Positions 26,810 to 36,100 of a stretch of DNA of 64,000 bases are shown piece by piece (the stretch's first letter is position 1; the number at the start of each line of letters is the position of its first letter). This DNA is from Candidatus Promineifilum breve. Lineage in GTDB: Bacteria > Chloroflexota > Anaerolineae > Promineifilales > Promineifilaceae. Location: NCBI RefSeq assembly GCF_900066015.1, contig NZ_LN890655.1, positions 1,466,726 through 1,530,725 on the forward strand. The letters are read 5' to 3'. A model generated the notes under the pieces. The model made no database searches. It worked only from the letters and a program-made list of their open reading frames with translations, and was not told the origin of the DNA. Both the position numbers and the translations under genes were made by a program.

Positions 26810-27387
26810 GCAAACTGCCTATCGTGACCATTCCCGACAAGGGCCTGCGGGACAAAACGCGCCCGGTCACTAAATTCGACGCCGATCTGCAACAGCTGAT
26901 CGACAACATGATCGAGACGCTGAGCGAGGCCAACGGCGTCGGGCTGGCCGCGCCACAGATCGGCCGGCCGCTGAAACTGGCCGTCATCTGGACGCTGCCC
27001 GAAGAGGACGACGCGGGCAATGAGCTACCCGACACGCGCGACCTGTACGTGGTCATCAATCCCGAGATCTTTTGGGCCTCGCGCGAGACGGATAAGGGCA
27101 TCGAGGGCTGCCTCTCGATCCCCGGCTATCTGGGCGAGGTGGAACGGTCGGTATCAATTCGCGTGCGCGGCCTCGACCGCCACGGCCGCAAGTTCCGCCG
27201 CCGCTTCGACGATTGGGACGCCCGCATCTTCCAGCACGAGATCGACCACCTCAACGGCGTGCTCTACATCGACAAGCTGACCACGCCGGAAAATATCTGG
27301 ACCGAGGAGGAGTTCGAGGCCATGCGCCAGGAGCGCGAGAAGGCCAAGGGCCAGCAAGCGGAACACGAGCCGATGGTGGGGGATTGA
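26806..27387 (+). CDS. def: Peptide deformylase
   Basis: 193 residues. It removes the formyl group from the N-terminal methionine of new proteins. All three catalytic motifs are present: GVGLAAPQIG (about 46-55), EGCLSIPG with the metal-binding Cys, and QHEIDHLNG with two metal-binding His and the catalytic Glu. An acidic insertion (PEEDDAGNELPDTRD) lies between motifs 1 and 2. The C-terminus is charged and helical. The start overlaps the upstream PH-domain gene by 4 bases and gatC begins 5 bases after the stop, so it is in one operon with gatC and gatA. Confidence 0.97.
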   Translation: MSKLPIVTIPDKGLRDKTRPVTKFDADLQQLIDNMIETLSEANGVGLAAPQIGRPLKLAVIWTLPEEDDAGNELPDTRDLYVVINPEIFWASRETDKGIEGCLSIPGYLGEVERSVSIRVRGLDRHGRKFRRRFDDWDARIFQHEIDHLNGVLYIDKLTTPENIWTEEEFEAMRQEREKAKGQQAEHEPMVGD

Positions 27388-27392
27388 GCCGT

Positions 27393-27683
27393 ATGTCACT
27401 GAGCCACGATGAAGTTGCCCGGATCGCCCATCTGGCCCGGCTGGCGCTGACCGAGGAAGAATTGAATCACTATGGCGCGCAGCTTTCGGCCATCCTGGAA
27501 TACGCCGCGCGGCTGAACGAGCTGGACGTGAGCGGCATGGAGCCGGCCGCCCAACCCGCCGCCCGCCGCAACGTCATGCGCGACGACGCCATCACCCCCT
27601 CGCTGCCGACCGAAGACGCCCTCTTCAACGCCGCGGCCACGGCCGAGGGGCAATTTTTCATTCAGGCCGTGTTGGACGAATGA
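27393..27683 (+). CDS. gatC: Glu-tRNA(Gln)/Asp-tRNA(Asn) amidotransferase subunit C
   Basis: 96 residues. Small subunit that wraps around GatA and stabilises the GatCAB amidotransferase. The typical opening SLSHDEVARIAHLARLALTE and the mid-region ILEYAARLNELDVSGMEP are present, ending FFIQAVLDE. ATG at 27393, 5 bases after the def stop. A longer in-frame extension upstream overlaps def and is rejected. The stop codon runs into a heptamer repeat that separates it from gatA. Confidence 0.95.
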   Translation: MSLSHDEVARIAHLARLALTEEELNHYGAQLSAILEYAARLNELDVSGMEPAAQPAARRNVMRDDAITPSLPTEDALFNAAATAEGQFFIQAVLDE

Positions 27684-27771
27684 CGAATGACGAATGACGA
27701 ATGACGAGCAGTTCTTCACTCGCCACTCGCCACCCGCCACTGACCACTGCCCACTACCCACTGCCCACTCT
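27684..27771. repeat. Heptamer repeats between gatC and gatA
   Basis: Starting at the gatC stop, four GACGAAT-type 7-base units run to about 27706. CGCCACT, TGACCACTGCCCACT and ACCCACT units then run up to the gatA start. The second part is one arm of the GTGGGTA family seen at 14908-14996. No ribosome site remains in front of gatA. Confidence 0.85.
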
Positions 27772-29226
27772 ATGGACATCACCACCCTGACCCTGACCGA
27801 ACTGCGCGACGCGCTGCGCAGCGGCGCGACGACGAGCGTGGCCGCCACCGAGGCCATGCTCGACCGCATTGTCGCCCACGACAACGACATCCTCAGCTAT
27901 CTGACCGTCACCGACGAGATGGCCCTGGAGGCCGCCGCCGCCGCCGACCAGCGACGCGCCGCCGGCGAAGAGGGGCCGCTGTTGGGCATCCCGCTGGCGG
28001 TCAAGGACATCCTCTGCCTGGCCGGCGCGCCGACCACCGCCGGCAGCAAAATCCTGGAGGGCTTCATCCCGCCCTACAACGCCCACGCCGTCGACCGGCT
28101 CATCGCCGCCGGGGCGGTCATCCTGGGCAAGACCAATACCGACGAATTCGCGATGGGGTCATCGACCGAGAACTCGGCCTACTGCACCACGCGCAACCCG
28201 TGGGACACGGCCCGCGTGCCCGGCGGCAGCAGCGGCGGCAGCGCCGCGGCCGTGGCCGCCGGGCTGGCCTATGGCGCGCTGGGCACCGACACCGGCGGCA
28301 GCGTGCGCCAACCGGCCTCGTTCTGCGGTCTGGTGGGCATCCGCCCCACCTATGGCCGCGTCTCGCGCTGGGGGGTGGTGGCCTTCGCCTCGTCGCTCGA
28401 TCAGGTGGGCGCGTTCGGCCGCACCGTGGCCGACACGGCGGCTCAATTGAGCGTCATCGCCGGCTACGACCCGCGCGACAGCACTTCGCTCGACGCGCCC
28501 GTGCCCGACTACGAGGCCGCTCTGACCGGCGACGTGCGCGGGCTGCGTGTCGGCGTGCCGCGCGAATATTTCGTCGAGGGCATTGAGCCGGCGGTCGAGG
28601 CGGCGGTGCGGGCGGCCATCGACGACCTGGCCGCGCTGGGGGCTGAGGTAGTCGAGATCAGCCTGCCCCATACCAAATATGGCCTGCCGGTCTACTACCT
28701 CATCGCCCCGGCCGAGGCCAGCGCCAACCTGGCCCGCTATGACGGCACGCGCTTCGGCCCGCGCGTGGCCGGGGCGGACATGATCGACACCGTGCGCCAC
28801 ACCCGCGCCCTCTTCGGCCCGGAGGTGAAGCGGCGCATCATGCTGGGCACGTATGCCCTCAGCGCCGGCTACTACGACGAATATTACGGCCGCGCCCTGA
28901 AGGCCCGCGCCCTCATCGCCGACGACTTCGGCCGCGCCTTCCAGAACGTCGATGTCATCGCCGCGCCCACCAGCCCGACGACGGCCTTCGCCATTGGCGA
29001 CCGGGCCGACGACCCGCTGAGTATGTATCTGGCCGACATCTTCACCCTGCCACTGAACCTGAGCGCCGCCTGTGGCCTGTCGGTGCCCTGCGGCTTCGAC
29101 GGCGGCGGGCTGCCCATCGGCCTGCAACTCATCGGCGACACGCTGCAAGAAGCGCGCATCCTCAACGCCGCCTACGCCTATGAGCGGGCGCGGCCGTGGT
29201 ATCAGCAACGGCCTGCTCTCCTTTAG
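27772..29226 (+). CDS. gatA: Glu-tRNA(Gln)/Asp-tRNA(Asn) amidotransferase subunit A
   Basis: 484 residues. Amidase that frees ammonia from glutamine for conversion of misacylated Glu-tRNA(Gln) or Asp-tRNA(Asn). The Ser-cisSer-Lys triad is Lys78 (LAVKDIL), Ser153 in GGSSGGSAAA and Ser177 in TDTGGSVRQPA. Length and C-terminus (LPIGLQLIGDTLQEARIL) are standard. The ATG at 27772 starts the recognisable domain. The frame is open upstream to 27694 through repeats, giving a non-conserved extension that is not included. The preceding bases carry no Shine-Dalgarno sequence, so translation may be coupled to gatC or occur from an unusual leader. Confidence 0.96.
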   Translation: MDITTLTLTELRDALRSGATTSVAATEAMLDRIVAHDNDILSYLTVTDEMALEAAAAADQRRAAGEEGPLLGIPLAVKDILCLAGAPTTAGSKILEGFIPPYNAHAVDRLIAAGAVILGKTNTDEFAMGSSTENSAYCTTRNPWDTARVPGGSSGGSAAAVAAGLAYGALGTDTGGSVRQPASFCGLVGIRPTYGRVSRWGVVAFASSLDQVGAFGRTVADTAAQLSVIAGYDPRDSTSLDAPVPDYEAALTGDVRGLRVGVPREYFVEGIEPAVEAAVRAAIDDLAALGAEVVEISLPHTKYGLPVYYLIAPAEASANLARYDGTRFGPRVAGADMIDTVRHTRALFGPEVKRRIMLGTYALSAGYYDEYYGRALKARALIADDFGRAFQNVDVIAAPTSPTTAFAIGDRADDPLSMYLADIFTLPLNLSAACGLSVPCGFDGGGLPIGLQLIGDTLQEARILNAAYAYERARPWYQQRPALL

Positions 29227-29530
29227 GTGCGATGCACTTTCTGAAGTGCGTCGCACCTATCTTCTCCCAGGTGTTCTCCCAAGTGCAACCCACCTCGGAA
29301 GGTGGGTCGCACCGAGCGCACCTTTCTTCTCCCAGGTGCAACCCACCTCGGAAGGTGGGTCGCACCGAGCGTACCATTCTCCCAGGTGCAACCCACCTCG
29401 GAAGGCGGGTCGCACCGAGCGTACCATTCTCCCAGGTGCAACCCACCTCAGAAGGTGGGTCGCACCGAGCGCACCATTCTCCCAGGTGCAACCCACCTCG
29501 GAAGGTGGGTCGCACCGAGCGCACCTTGAT
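29226..29530. repeat. Tandem hairpin array between gatA and gatB
   Basis: Five units begin at 29283, 29336, 29386, 29436 and 29486 (spacing 53, then 50). Each has the stem GTGCAACCCACCT/AGGTGGGTCGCAC. The array is preceded by a related hairpin (AGGTGCGATGCACTT/AAGTGCGTCGCACCT, 29226-29260). It occupies most of the 415-base gatA-gatB gap. Bases 29531-29641 are AT-richer with a TACAAT (29574-29579) that may be a -10 box for gatB. Confidence 0.92.
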
Positions 29531-29641
29531 AAATTTTCACGACAAACATACCACCAAACCTTTTTTGTAAAGCTACAATAGGGTAGGATAAACGGACGTA
29601 GTAATAAGCTCGCATCCGTCCGCTACGGGAAGAGGGACACG

Positions 29642-31093
29642 ATGCTCAATCGGTATGAGCCGGTGATCGGCCTGGAAATCCACGCCGAACTGATGACCCA
29701 ATCGAAGATGTTTTGCGGCTGCCGCGTGGTCGATAGCGTGACGGCCGCGCCCAACACGGCCGTCTGCCCCGTCTGTCTGGGGATGCCGGGCATGTTGCCC
29801 GTCATCAACCGGCGGGCCATCGATTTCGCCGTGCGCGTGGCCCTGGCCCTGGGCTGCGACATTCAGCCCCACAACATCTTCGCCCGCAAGAACTATTTCT
29901 ACCCCGACCTGCCCAAGGGCTACCAGATTAGCCAGTACGAGTTGCCCATCGGCCGCCACGGGGCGCTCGACGTGACCCTGCCCGGCGGCCGGACAAGCCG
30001 CATCGGCATCCGCCGCGTCCACATCGAGGAAGACACCGGCAAACTGACCCATCGCGACGGCGGCTCGCTCGTCGATTACAACCGCTCCGGCGTCCCCCTG
30101 CTGGAGATCGTCTCCGAGCCGGACATTCGCTCCGGCGAGGAAGCGCGGGCCTATGCCACCCGCATCCGCCAGATCTTGCGCTATCTGGACGTGAACAGCG
30201 GCGACATGGAAAAAGGCGTGCTGCGCATCGAGCCGAACATCAGCCTGCGGCCACGGGGCAGCGACGCCTTCGGCACGCGCACCGAATTGAAGAATCTGAA
30301 CAGCTTCCGCGCCCTGGCCGACGGCACGGACTACGAATTGACCCGCCAGGCGGCCGTGCTCGACGGCGGCGGCCGGGTCATCCAGGAGACGCGCGGCTGG
30401 CACGACACCCGCCGCGAGACGTTCAGCCAGCGCGTGAAGGAAGAGGCCGAGGATTACCGCTACTTCGCTGAGCCTGACCTGCCGCCGCTGCTCATCGACC
30501 CGGACTGGATGGTCGCGGCGCGGGCGGCGCTGCCCGAATTGCCCCAGGCCAAAGAGGCGCGCTATACGGACGCCCACGGCCTGTCGCCCTACGAGGCGGC
30601 GGCCCTGGCCGAAGACCGCGCCGTGGCCGAATGGTTCGACGCCGTGATCGCCGCCGGCGGCCGGCCCAAGACGGCGGCCAACTGGATTCTCAACGATCTC
30701 TTCCGGCTGATGAACGAGCGCGGCCGGAGCATCGCCGACCTGCCCGTATCGCCCGCGGCGTTTGTCGCGCTGCTGGGCCGGGTGGAGGGGGGCGAGGTGA
30801 ACGGCGCCTCGGCCCGCGAAGTGCTGGCCGAAATGGTGGACAGCGGCGGCGACCCGGCGGCCATTATCGCCGCCCGCGGCCTGAGCCAGCTCTCCGACGA
30901 AGCGGCGCTGGCGGCCATCATCGACGGCATCATCGCCGCCAACCCCGACGCGGTGGCGAACTACCTGGGCGGCAAGGAAAGCCTGCTGGCCTGGTTCGTG
31001 GGGCAGGCCATGCGGGCCACGCGCGGCCAGGGCAACCCGGCGCTCATCAACCGGCTGCTGCGCGAGCGACTGGAGGCGCGCCGGTCGGCTTAG
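29642..31093 (+). CDS. gatB: Glu-tRNA(Gln)/Asp-tRNA(Asn) amidotransferase subunit B
   Basis: 483 residues. tRNA-binding and kinase subunit of GatCAB that activates the misacylated residue before amidation. The N-terminal signature YEPVIGLEIHAEL, the GMPGMLPVIN segment, SYDYNRSGVPLLEI-like VDYNRSGVPLLEI and YRYFAEPDLPP are all present. The C-terminal Yqey-type helical domain ends in NRLLRERLEARR. Cysteines around residues 25-45 (FCGC, CPVC) suggest the structural zinc site found in some GatB proteins. AGAGGG precedes the ATG. It is separated from gatA by tandem hairpins and may have its own promoter. The next gene begins 25 bases downstream. Confidence 0.97.
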   Translation: MLNRYEPVIGLEIHAELMTQSKMFCGCRVVDSVTAAPNTAVCPVCLGMPGMLPVINRRAIDFAVRVALALGCDIQPHNIFARKNYFYPDLPKGYQISQYELPIGRHGALDVTLPGGRTSRIGIRRVHIEEDTGKLTHRDGGSLVDYNRSGVPLLEIVSEPDIRSGEEARAYATRIRQILRYLDVNSGDMEKGVLRIEPNISLRPRGSDAFGTRTELKNLNSFRALADGTDYELTRQAAVLDGGGRVIQETRGWHDTRRETFSQRVKEEAEDYRYFAEPDLPPLLIDPDWMVAARAALPELPQAKEARYTDAHGLSPYEAAALAEDRAVAEWFDAVIAAGGRPKTAANWILNDLFRLMNERGRSIADLPVSPAAFVALLGRVEGGEVNGASAREVLAEMVDSGGDPAAIIAARGLSQLSDEAALAAIIDGIIAANPDAVANYLGGKESLLAWFVGQAMRATRGQGNPALINRLLRERLEARRSA

Positions 31094-31118
31094 CCAACCG
31101 CCCGCGCGAGGAAAGCGT

Positions 31119-33137
31119 ATGAACGGTATCGCGCTGCAATTTACCCCCTTCCTCGTACCTGTCATCGGCACGGCCATCGGGCTAACCTTGCTATTGTTCT
31201 ACGCCTGGCGGCGCGGCCGTTCCACGCCGGGGACGTGGGCCTTCCTGGCCCTCGTCAGCCTCACCGGCTGGTGGTGCTACACCTACGCCCTGGAGCTGAT
31301 GACGACCGACCCGGAGACGATGCTGCTGTGGGTCAAGCTACAATGGATCAGCATCCCCCTGATCCCGGTCGTCTGGCTGTTTTTCGCGCTGTTCTATGCC
31401 GGCTACGGCCACCGGGTCAATCTGCGCTTCGTCGCGGCGTTGCTGGTGGTGCCGTTCATTATGATCCTGCTGGCCTGGACAACGCCGGCCCACGATTGGC
31501 TCTACGTCAATCCCGGGGTCAGCGACGTGGGCCGCATTGTTGTCTTCGATGCCGAATATGGCCCGGCCTTTATCGTCCATACCGCCTACTCCTACATCCT
31601 GTTTATCATCGCCACGGCGCTCATCGTGCGCGTCTGGCGTCGGTCGGGCGACACCCAGCGGCAACTGGCCCTCACCGTCACCGCCGGGGCGATCTTGCCC
31701 TTCATCGGCAACGCCATTTACCTCATCGCCCCGCTCCTGGGCGTGGAAGTCCACATCGACCTGACCGTGCTGGCCCTGGCGTTCAGCGCCGTCTGCTTTG
31801 CCTGGGGCTGGTTCCGCTTGCGCCTGTTCACCGTGTTCCCCGAATTCACCGAGCCTGTCAGCGCGGGGCGCATCGATCCGGCCATGGCGGCGCAGAACAC
31901 CCAGACGCGCAGCCTCAATCTGGTGTCACTCGGTCTGGCGCTGTTCTACTTCGTGGCCCTGATGCCCATTCTCACTATTTTGTTGCGCGGCGATCCGGCG
32001 GTGCGGCCATTGGCCGTTATCTACGTGGGGCTGTACCTGATGTTGCTGGGAATCACCATCTGGCGCGGCGGGAGCTATTCCGTCCGCGCGGTAGGGCTGA
32101 CGGGCGTCTATCTGGGGCTGGCGCTGCTTGATTTGCGCGTCAGCGGGTTGTTTCCGACGGTGGGTTTTTTCCTGGCGGCCTACACCGCGTTTGCCGCCGT
32201 GCTGCTCCCGGTGCGGTTGATGTGGGCCGTGTTTGCCGCCGGTTTGCTGGGCGTGGCCCTGGTGCCTCCGGCCATGAATCCGGCCATCCAGCGCGACATC
32301 TATTCGCTGGCCTATCTGCTGTTGACGGTCGCCATGACGGCCGGGATGCTGATCGTCGCCCTGGTGGCGACGCGGCGCGACAACCGTACGCTGCTCAACG
32401 TCTCGCGCAATCTGGCGCGCGCCCTGGAGAGCGAGCGGACGCAACTGGAAGCGCGCGTCGTCGAACGCACGCGCGCGCTGGAGACGAGCGCCGCCGTCAG
32501 CCGCCAACTTTCGACCATCCTGGATCAATCGCGGCTGGTGCGCGAAGTGGTGGAGCAATTGCACGTCGCCTTTGCCTATTACCACGTCCACGTCTACCTA
32601 TGGGATGAGGCCGCCGGGGCGCTGCGCATGGTGGGCGGCACGGGGCAGGCCGGGCAGGCGATGCTGGTCATGGGCCATAGCCTGCGGCCCAATATCGGGC
32701 TGGTCGGCCGCGCCTATTCCACCAACGCCCCGGTCGTCGTTCCCGACGTGAACGCCGACCCCGGCTGGATGCCCAATCGCCTGCTGCCGGGCACGCGCGC
32801 CGAGATCGCCGTGCCCATCACCTATGGCGACGAAGTGCTGGGCGTTCTCGACGCCCAGGATACGGAAGTGGGCGGCCTCGGCCCGGCCGATTCGCAACTG
32901 TTGCAGACCATTGCCGGGCAGTTGGCCGTGGCCCTGCGCAACGCCCGCCTCGTGGCCCAGGTGCAGCGCGAGGCCGAGCAGGCGGCCCTGATCAACGCCA
33001 TCAACCGCAAGATCGCCCAGACCAACGACATCGACGGCGCTTTGCGGGTGGCCGAGGCCGAACTGTCGCGCGCGCTGGAGGTTCAGGAAACAGCCATCCG
33101 GCTAGACCTGGGCGGGGAGAACGGCCATGAGCGCTGA
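31119..33137 (+). CDS. Membrane/GAF sensor without a kinase domain
   Basis: 672 residues. A first block of seven helices (about 8-225) resembles the 7TM domain found on bacterial histidine kinases. A second block of helices runs at about 265-430. A coiled coil (ARALESERTQLEARVVERTRALE) is followed by a GAF domain (about 470-625). The protein stops shortly after the start of what looks like another helix-GAF unit (RKIAQTNDIDGALRVAEAELSRAL), with no HisKA or ATPase. The next gene overlaps by 11 bases and supplies GAF and kinase domains. The two probably act as one complex or derive from a single split gene. Confidence 0.8.
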   Translation: MNGIALQFTPFLVPVIGTAIGLTLLLFYAWRRGRSTPGTWAFLALVSLTGWWCYTYALELMTTDPETMLLWVKLQWISIPLIPVVWLFFALFYAGYGHRVNLRFVAALLVVPFIMILLAWTTPAHDWLYVNPGVSDVGRIVVFDAEYGPAFIVHTAYSYILFIIATALIVRVWRRSGDTQRQLALTVTAGAILPFIGNAIYLIAPLLGVEVHIDLTVLALAFSAVCFAWGWFRLRLFTVFPEFTEPVSAGRIDPAMAAQNTQTRSLNLVSLGLALFYFVALMPILTILLRGDPAVRPLAVIYVGLYLMLLGITIWRGGSYSVRAVGLTGVYLGLALLDLRVSGLFPTVGFFLAAYTAFAAVLLPVRLMWAVFAAGLLGVALVPPAMNPAIQRDIYSLAYLLLTVAMTAGMLIVALVATRRDNRTLLNVSRNLARALESERTQLEARVVERTRALETSAAVSRQLSTILDQSRLVREVVEQLHVAFAYYHVHVYLWDEAAGALRMVGGTGQAGQAMLVMGHSLRPNIGLVGRAYSTNAPVVVPDVNADPGWMPNRLLPGTRAEIAVPITYGDEVLGVLDAQDTEVGGLGPADSQLLQTIAGQLAVALRNARLVAQVQREAEQAALINAINRKIAQTNDIDGALRVAEAELSRALEVQETAIRLDLGGENGHER

Positions 33138-36100
33138 GCTTGCCCCGCGCCGCCCGCTCGGCGCAAGCGAGGATGACGCCCGGCGACTGCTGGGCGCTGT
33201 GGCCGTCATCGTGGCCGCCGGCGCGGCCGTTTGGCCGGCGATCTATCTATTGAGCGCCGGCAACGGGCAGCCCTGGCCCGCGGCCCCGCTATTATTTCTG
33301 GCCGCCGGGGTTGGCGGTCTGTTGCTGTCGCGCGCCGGGCGCTTCGCCGCCGGTGGGCGGCTACTGGTAGGTCTTCTGGCGGCGGGCGTCATTGTCCTGA
33401 TCGTTCAGCCGCTGCTGGGGGCCGGCTTCAGCGCGCCCGGCGTGTTGTCGGCCGTCGCCTGGTTGGGCGTGCTGGCCGTGGCATCCACCCTGGTGCTCGG
33501 TTGGCGCGGCGCGGCCGGGGTGGCGGTGGGCGGTCTGGCCGTTTTGGCCGCGGCCATGCTGGTTGGCGAGTGGGATACGCGGCCCAACTCCCTGGCCGCG
33601 ATCCTCACCGTGGCCGTCAATGTCGCCGTTTTGGCCCTGGTGCTCTACCAGAGGCTACGGGCCGCCGCGCCGCAGGCGACTTCGCCCACTTCCGGGCCGG
33701 AACTGGCCCAGAAACAGGCCGAGCTACAGGAACAAGTGACGGAGCGCACCGCCGCGCTGGCCGCCGCCGCCACCGTGGGCAATCAGATTAGCCGGATGCA
33801 AGACCTGGATTCGCTGCTCAGAGACGCAGCCGAGTTAATCCGCGATCGCTTCCGGCTGGTTCACGTCCAGGTCTACCTGCTCAGTCCGGGCACGCAGGAG
33901 TTGATCCTGCGCGCGGCGACGGGCGAGGCGGGCGCGGAGCTGCTGCGCCACAATCATCGCCTGGCCGTCGGCCCCGGCTCGGTCAACGGCACGGCCGCCG
34001 CCGCGCTGGAGGCCGTCACCGTGCGCTACGACCGCGATCATGCCGCCTTGCCGGCCCATTCATTATTGACGGAAACGCAGTCGGAAATCGCCCTGCCGCT
34101 CATCTTCGAGGACGAGGTGATCGGCACGCTCGACCTGCAAAGCCGCGATCCCGACGGGCTGGGGCTGGAGAACCTGACCGCCTTTTCCGTGTTGGCCGAT
34201 CAACTGGCGACGGCGGTGGAGAACGCGCGTCTGTTCACCGAGGTGACCGAGGCCCGCGAACAGTTGGCCCGCCAGGCCGAAGCCCTGACCCGCGACGGCT
34301 GGCGGCGGTTCATGGCCGAACGCGCGGCCGAGGATAGCCGGCCCAATGCCGACAGCGCCCCGGCCCAAGCGAACGACGGCCCGACCCCGCGCCTCCGCCA
34401 ATCCATCGGCGTGCGGGGCACAACCATCGGCTACGTGGAGATGGCCCAACCGGCGGCCGAGTCGCCACGGGCCAGGGAGCTGGTTTCGGCCGTGGCCGGA
34501 CAGTTAGGGGCGCACCTGGAGAATTTACGCCTGACGCAACAGGCCGAGACGGCCCGCGACGAAGCCCGCCGCCGCGAGTTGGAACTGGTCTTGCTCAATC
34601 GGGTCGTTTCGGCCATTGCCGCCTCATCCGACCTACACAGCAGCCTGCAACTCATCGTCGATCAATTGGCGATGGCGACCGGCATCCAGCAGGTGGGCGT
34701 CGCCATTCTGAACGAGGAGCACACCGGGCTGGAGGTCGTGGCCGACCGCTCCGGCAGCCTCAACACGGAGAGCGCCGTCGGCTTTGTCATCCCCCTCGAA
34801 AATAATCCGGCGACGCAGATGGCGATTGCCGAGCGGCGGCCGGTCGTCGTCCACCACGCCACCGAGAACCCGCTGACCGCCTCGGCCCACGAAGTGCTGC
34901 GCCAGCGCGGCGTGAAGACGATCCTCATCCTGCCCCTGGTCGTGGAGAATGAGGTCATCGGCACCATCGGCCTGGACGTTGTGGAAGAGGGCATCGAGAT
35001 GACGGCCGATCAATTGCGTCTGGCCGAGACCATTGTCTACCAGGCGGCGTCGGCCATCCAGCGGGCGCGCTTGTTCAATCAGGTGCGCGCCCGCTCCCGC
35101 CAGTTGGAGAGCCTGTCGCGCATGGAGGCCGATCTGTCGCTGGCAACGACCGAGGACGAAATCCTGATGGCGCTGGCCGGCGGGCCGCCGTGGGGCCGGC
35201 CACCGGCACTGGCGTTGACCTACCTGTCGCCGGGGGCCGACGACGTGCTGCGGGCCGAACCGGCGGGCCTGGTGCACGGCGGCGCGGTGCAGGCCGTGGC
35301 CAAGGCCACGCCTCGACCTGTGGCGTCCATTCCCCTCAGTCCATTGTGGATCGAAAAGCGGCGCGAGATGCTGATCATCGAAGACGCGGCGACCGATCCG
35401 CGCCTGGACGAGGCCACGCGCGCCCGGCTGGCCGACGCGGGGCAGGCGGCGGTGGTGGCGCTACCCTTGCGGCGCGGCGGCCAATGGCAGGGGCTGCTGA
35501 CGCTGAGTTGGCCCCAACCGTATCAATTGACCTCCGACGAGGCCTTTATCCTGCAACGCCTGCACGAACCGCTGGCGGCCACCGTCGCCAGCCGGCGCGC
35601 CTATCTGGCCCAGCGCGCCGCCCTGGCCCAGACCGAGGCGGCGCTGGCTGCCCAGGCGCGGCTATCGCGCGAGCTACGGGCCGTGTCCGACGTCGGCGTG
35701 GCGGCGGCGGCCACCCTCGACGTGGATCGTTTGCTGTCGGCGGCGGTCGATCTGACCAAAGAGAACTTCAACCTCTATCACGCCCACATTTACCTGCTGG
35801 ACGAGGACAAAACGACCCTGGCGCTACGGGCCGGGGCGGGGGCCATCGGCCGCCAAATGGTGCGCGAGGGGCGCACGATCCCCATGTATGCCCAATCCAT
35901 CGTGGCCCGCGCCGCCCGCGAGCGCGACGTGGTGGTCGTCAGCGAAACGGGGCGCTCGACCGACTTTCTGCCCCACCCCCTACTGCCCGACACCCGCTCG
36001 GAGTTGGCCGTGCCGCTGGTCATCGGCGACCGCTTGCTGGGTGTGCTCGACGTGCAATCGTCCCAGGCCGGCCGCTTCCAGGCCACCGACCGGCAGGTGT

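Noticed and set aside
27694-27771. Longer GatA start at 27694
   Set aside because: The extra residues are translated heptamer repeat and have no counterpart in GatA proteins. The conserved start is at 27772.
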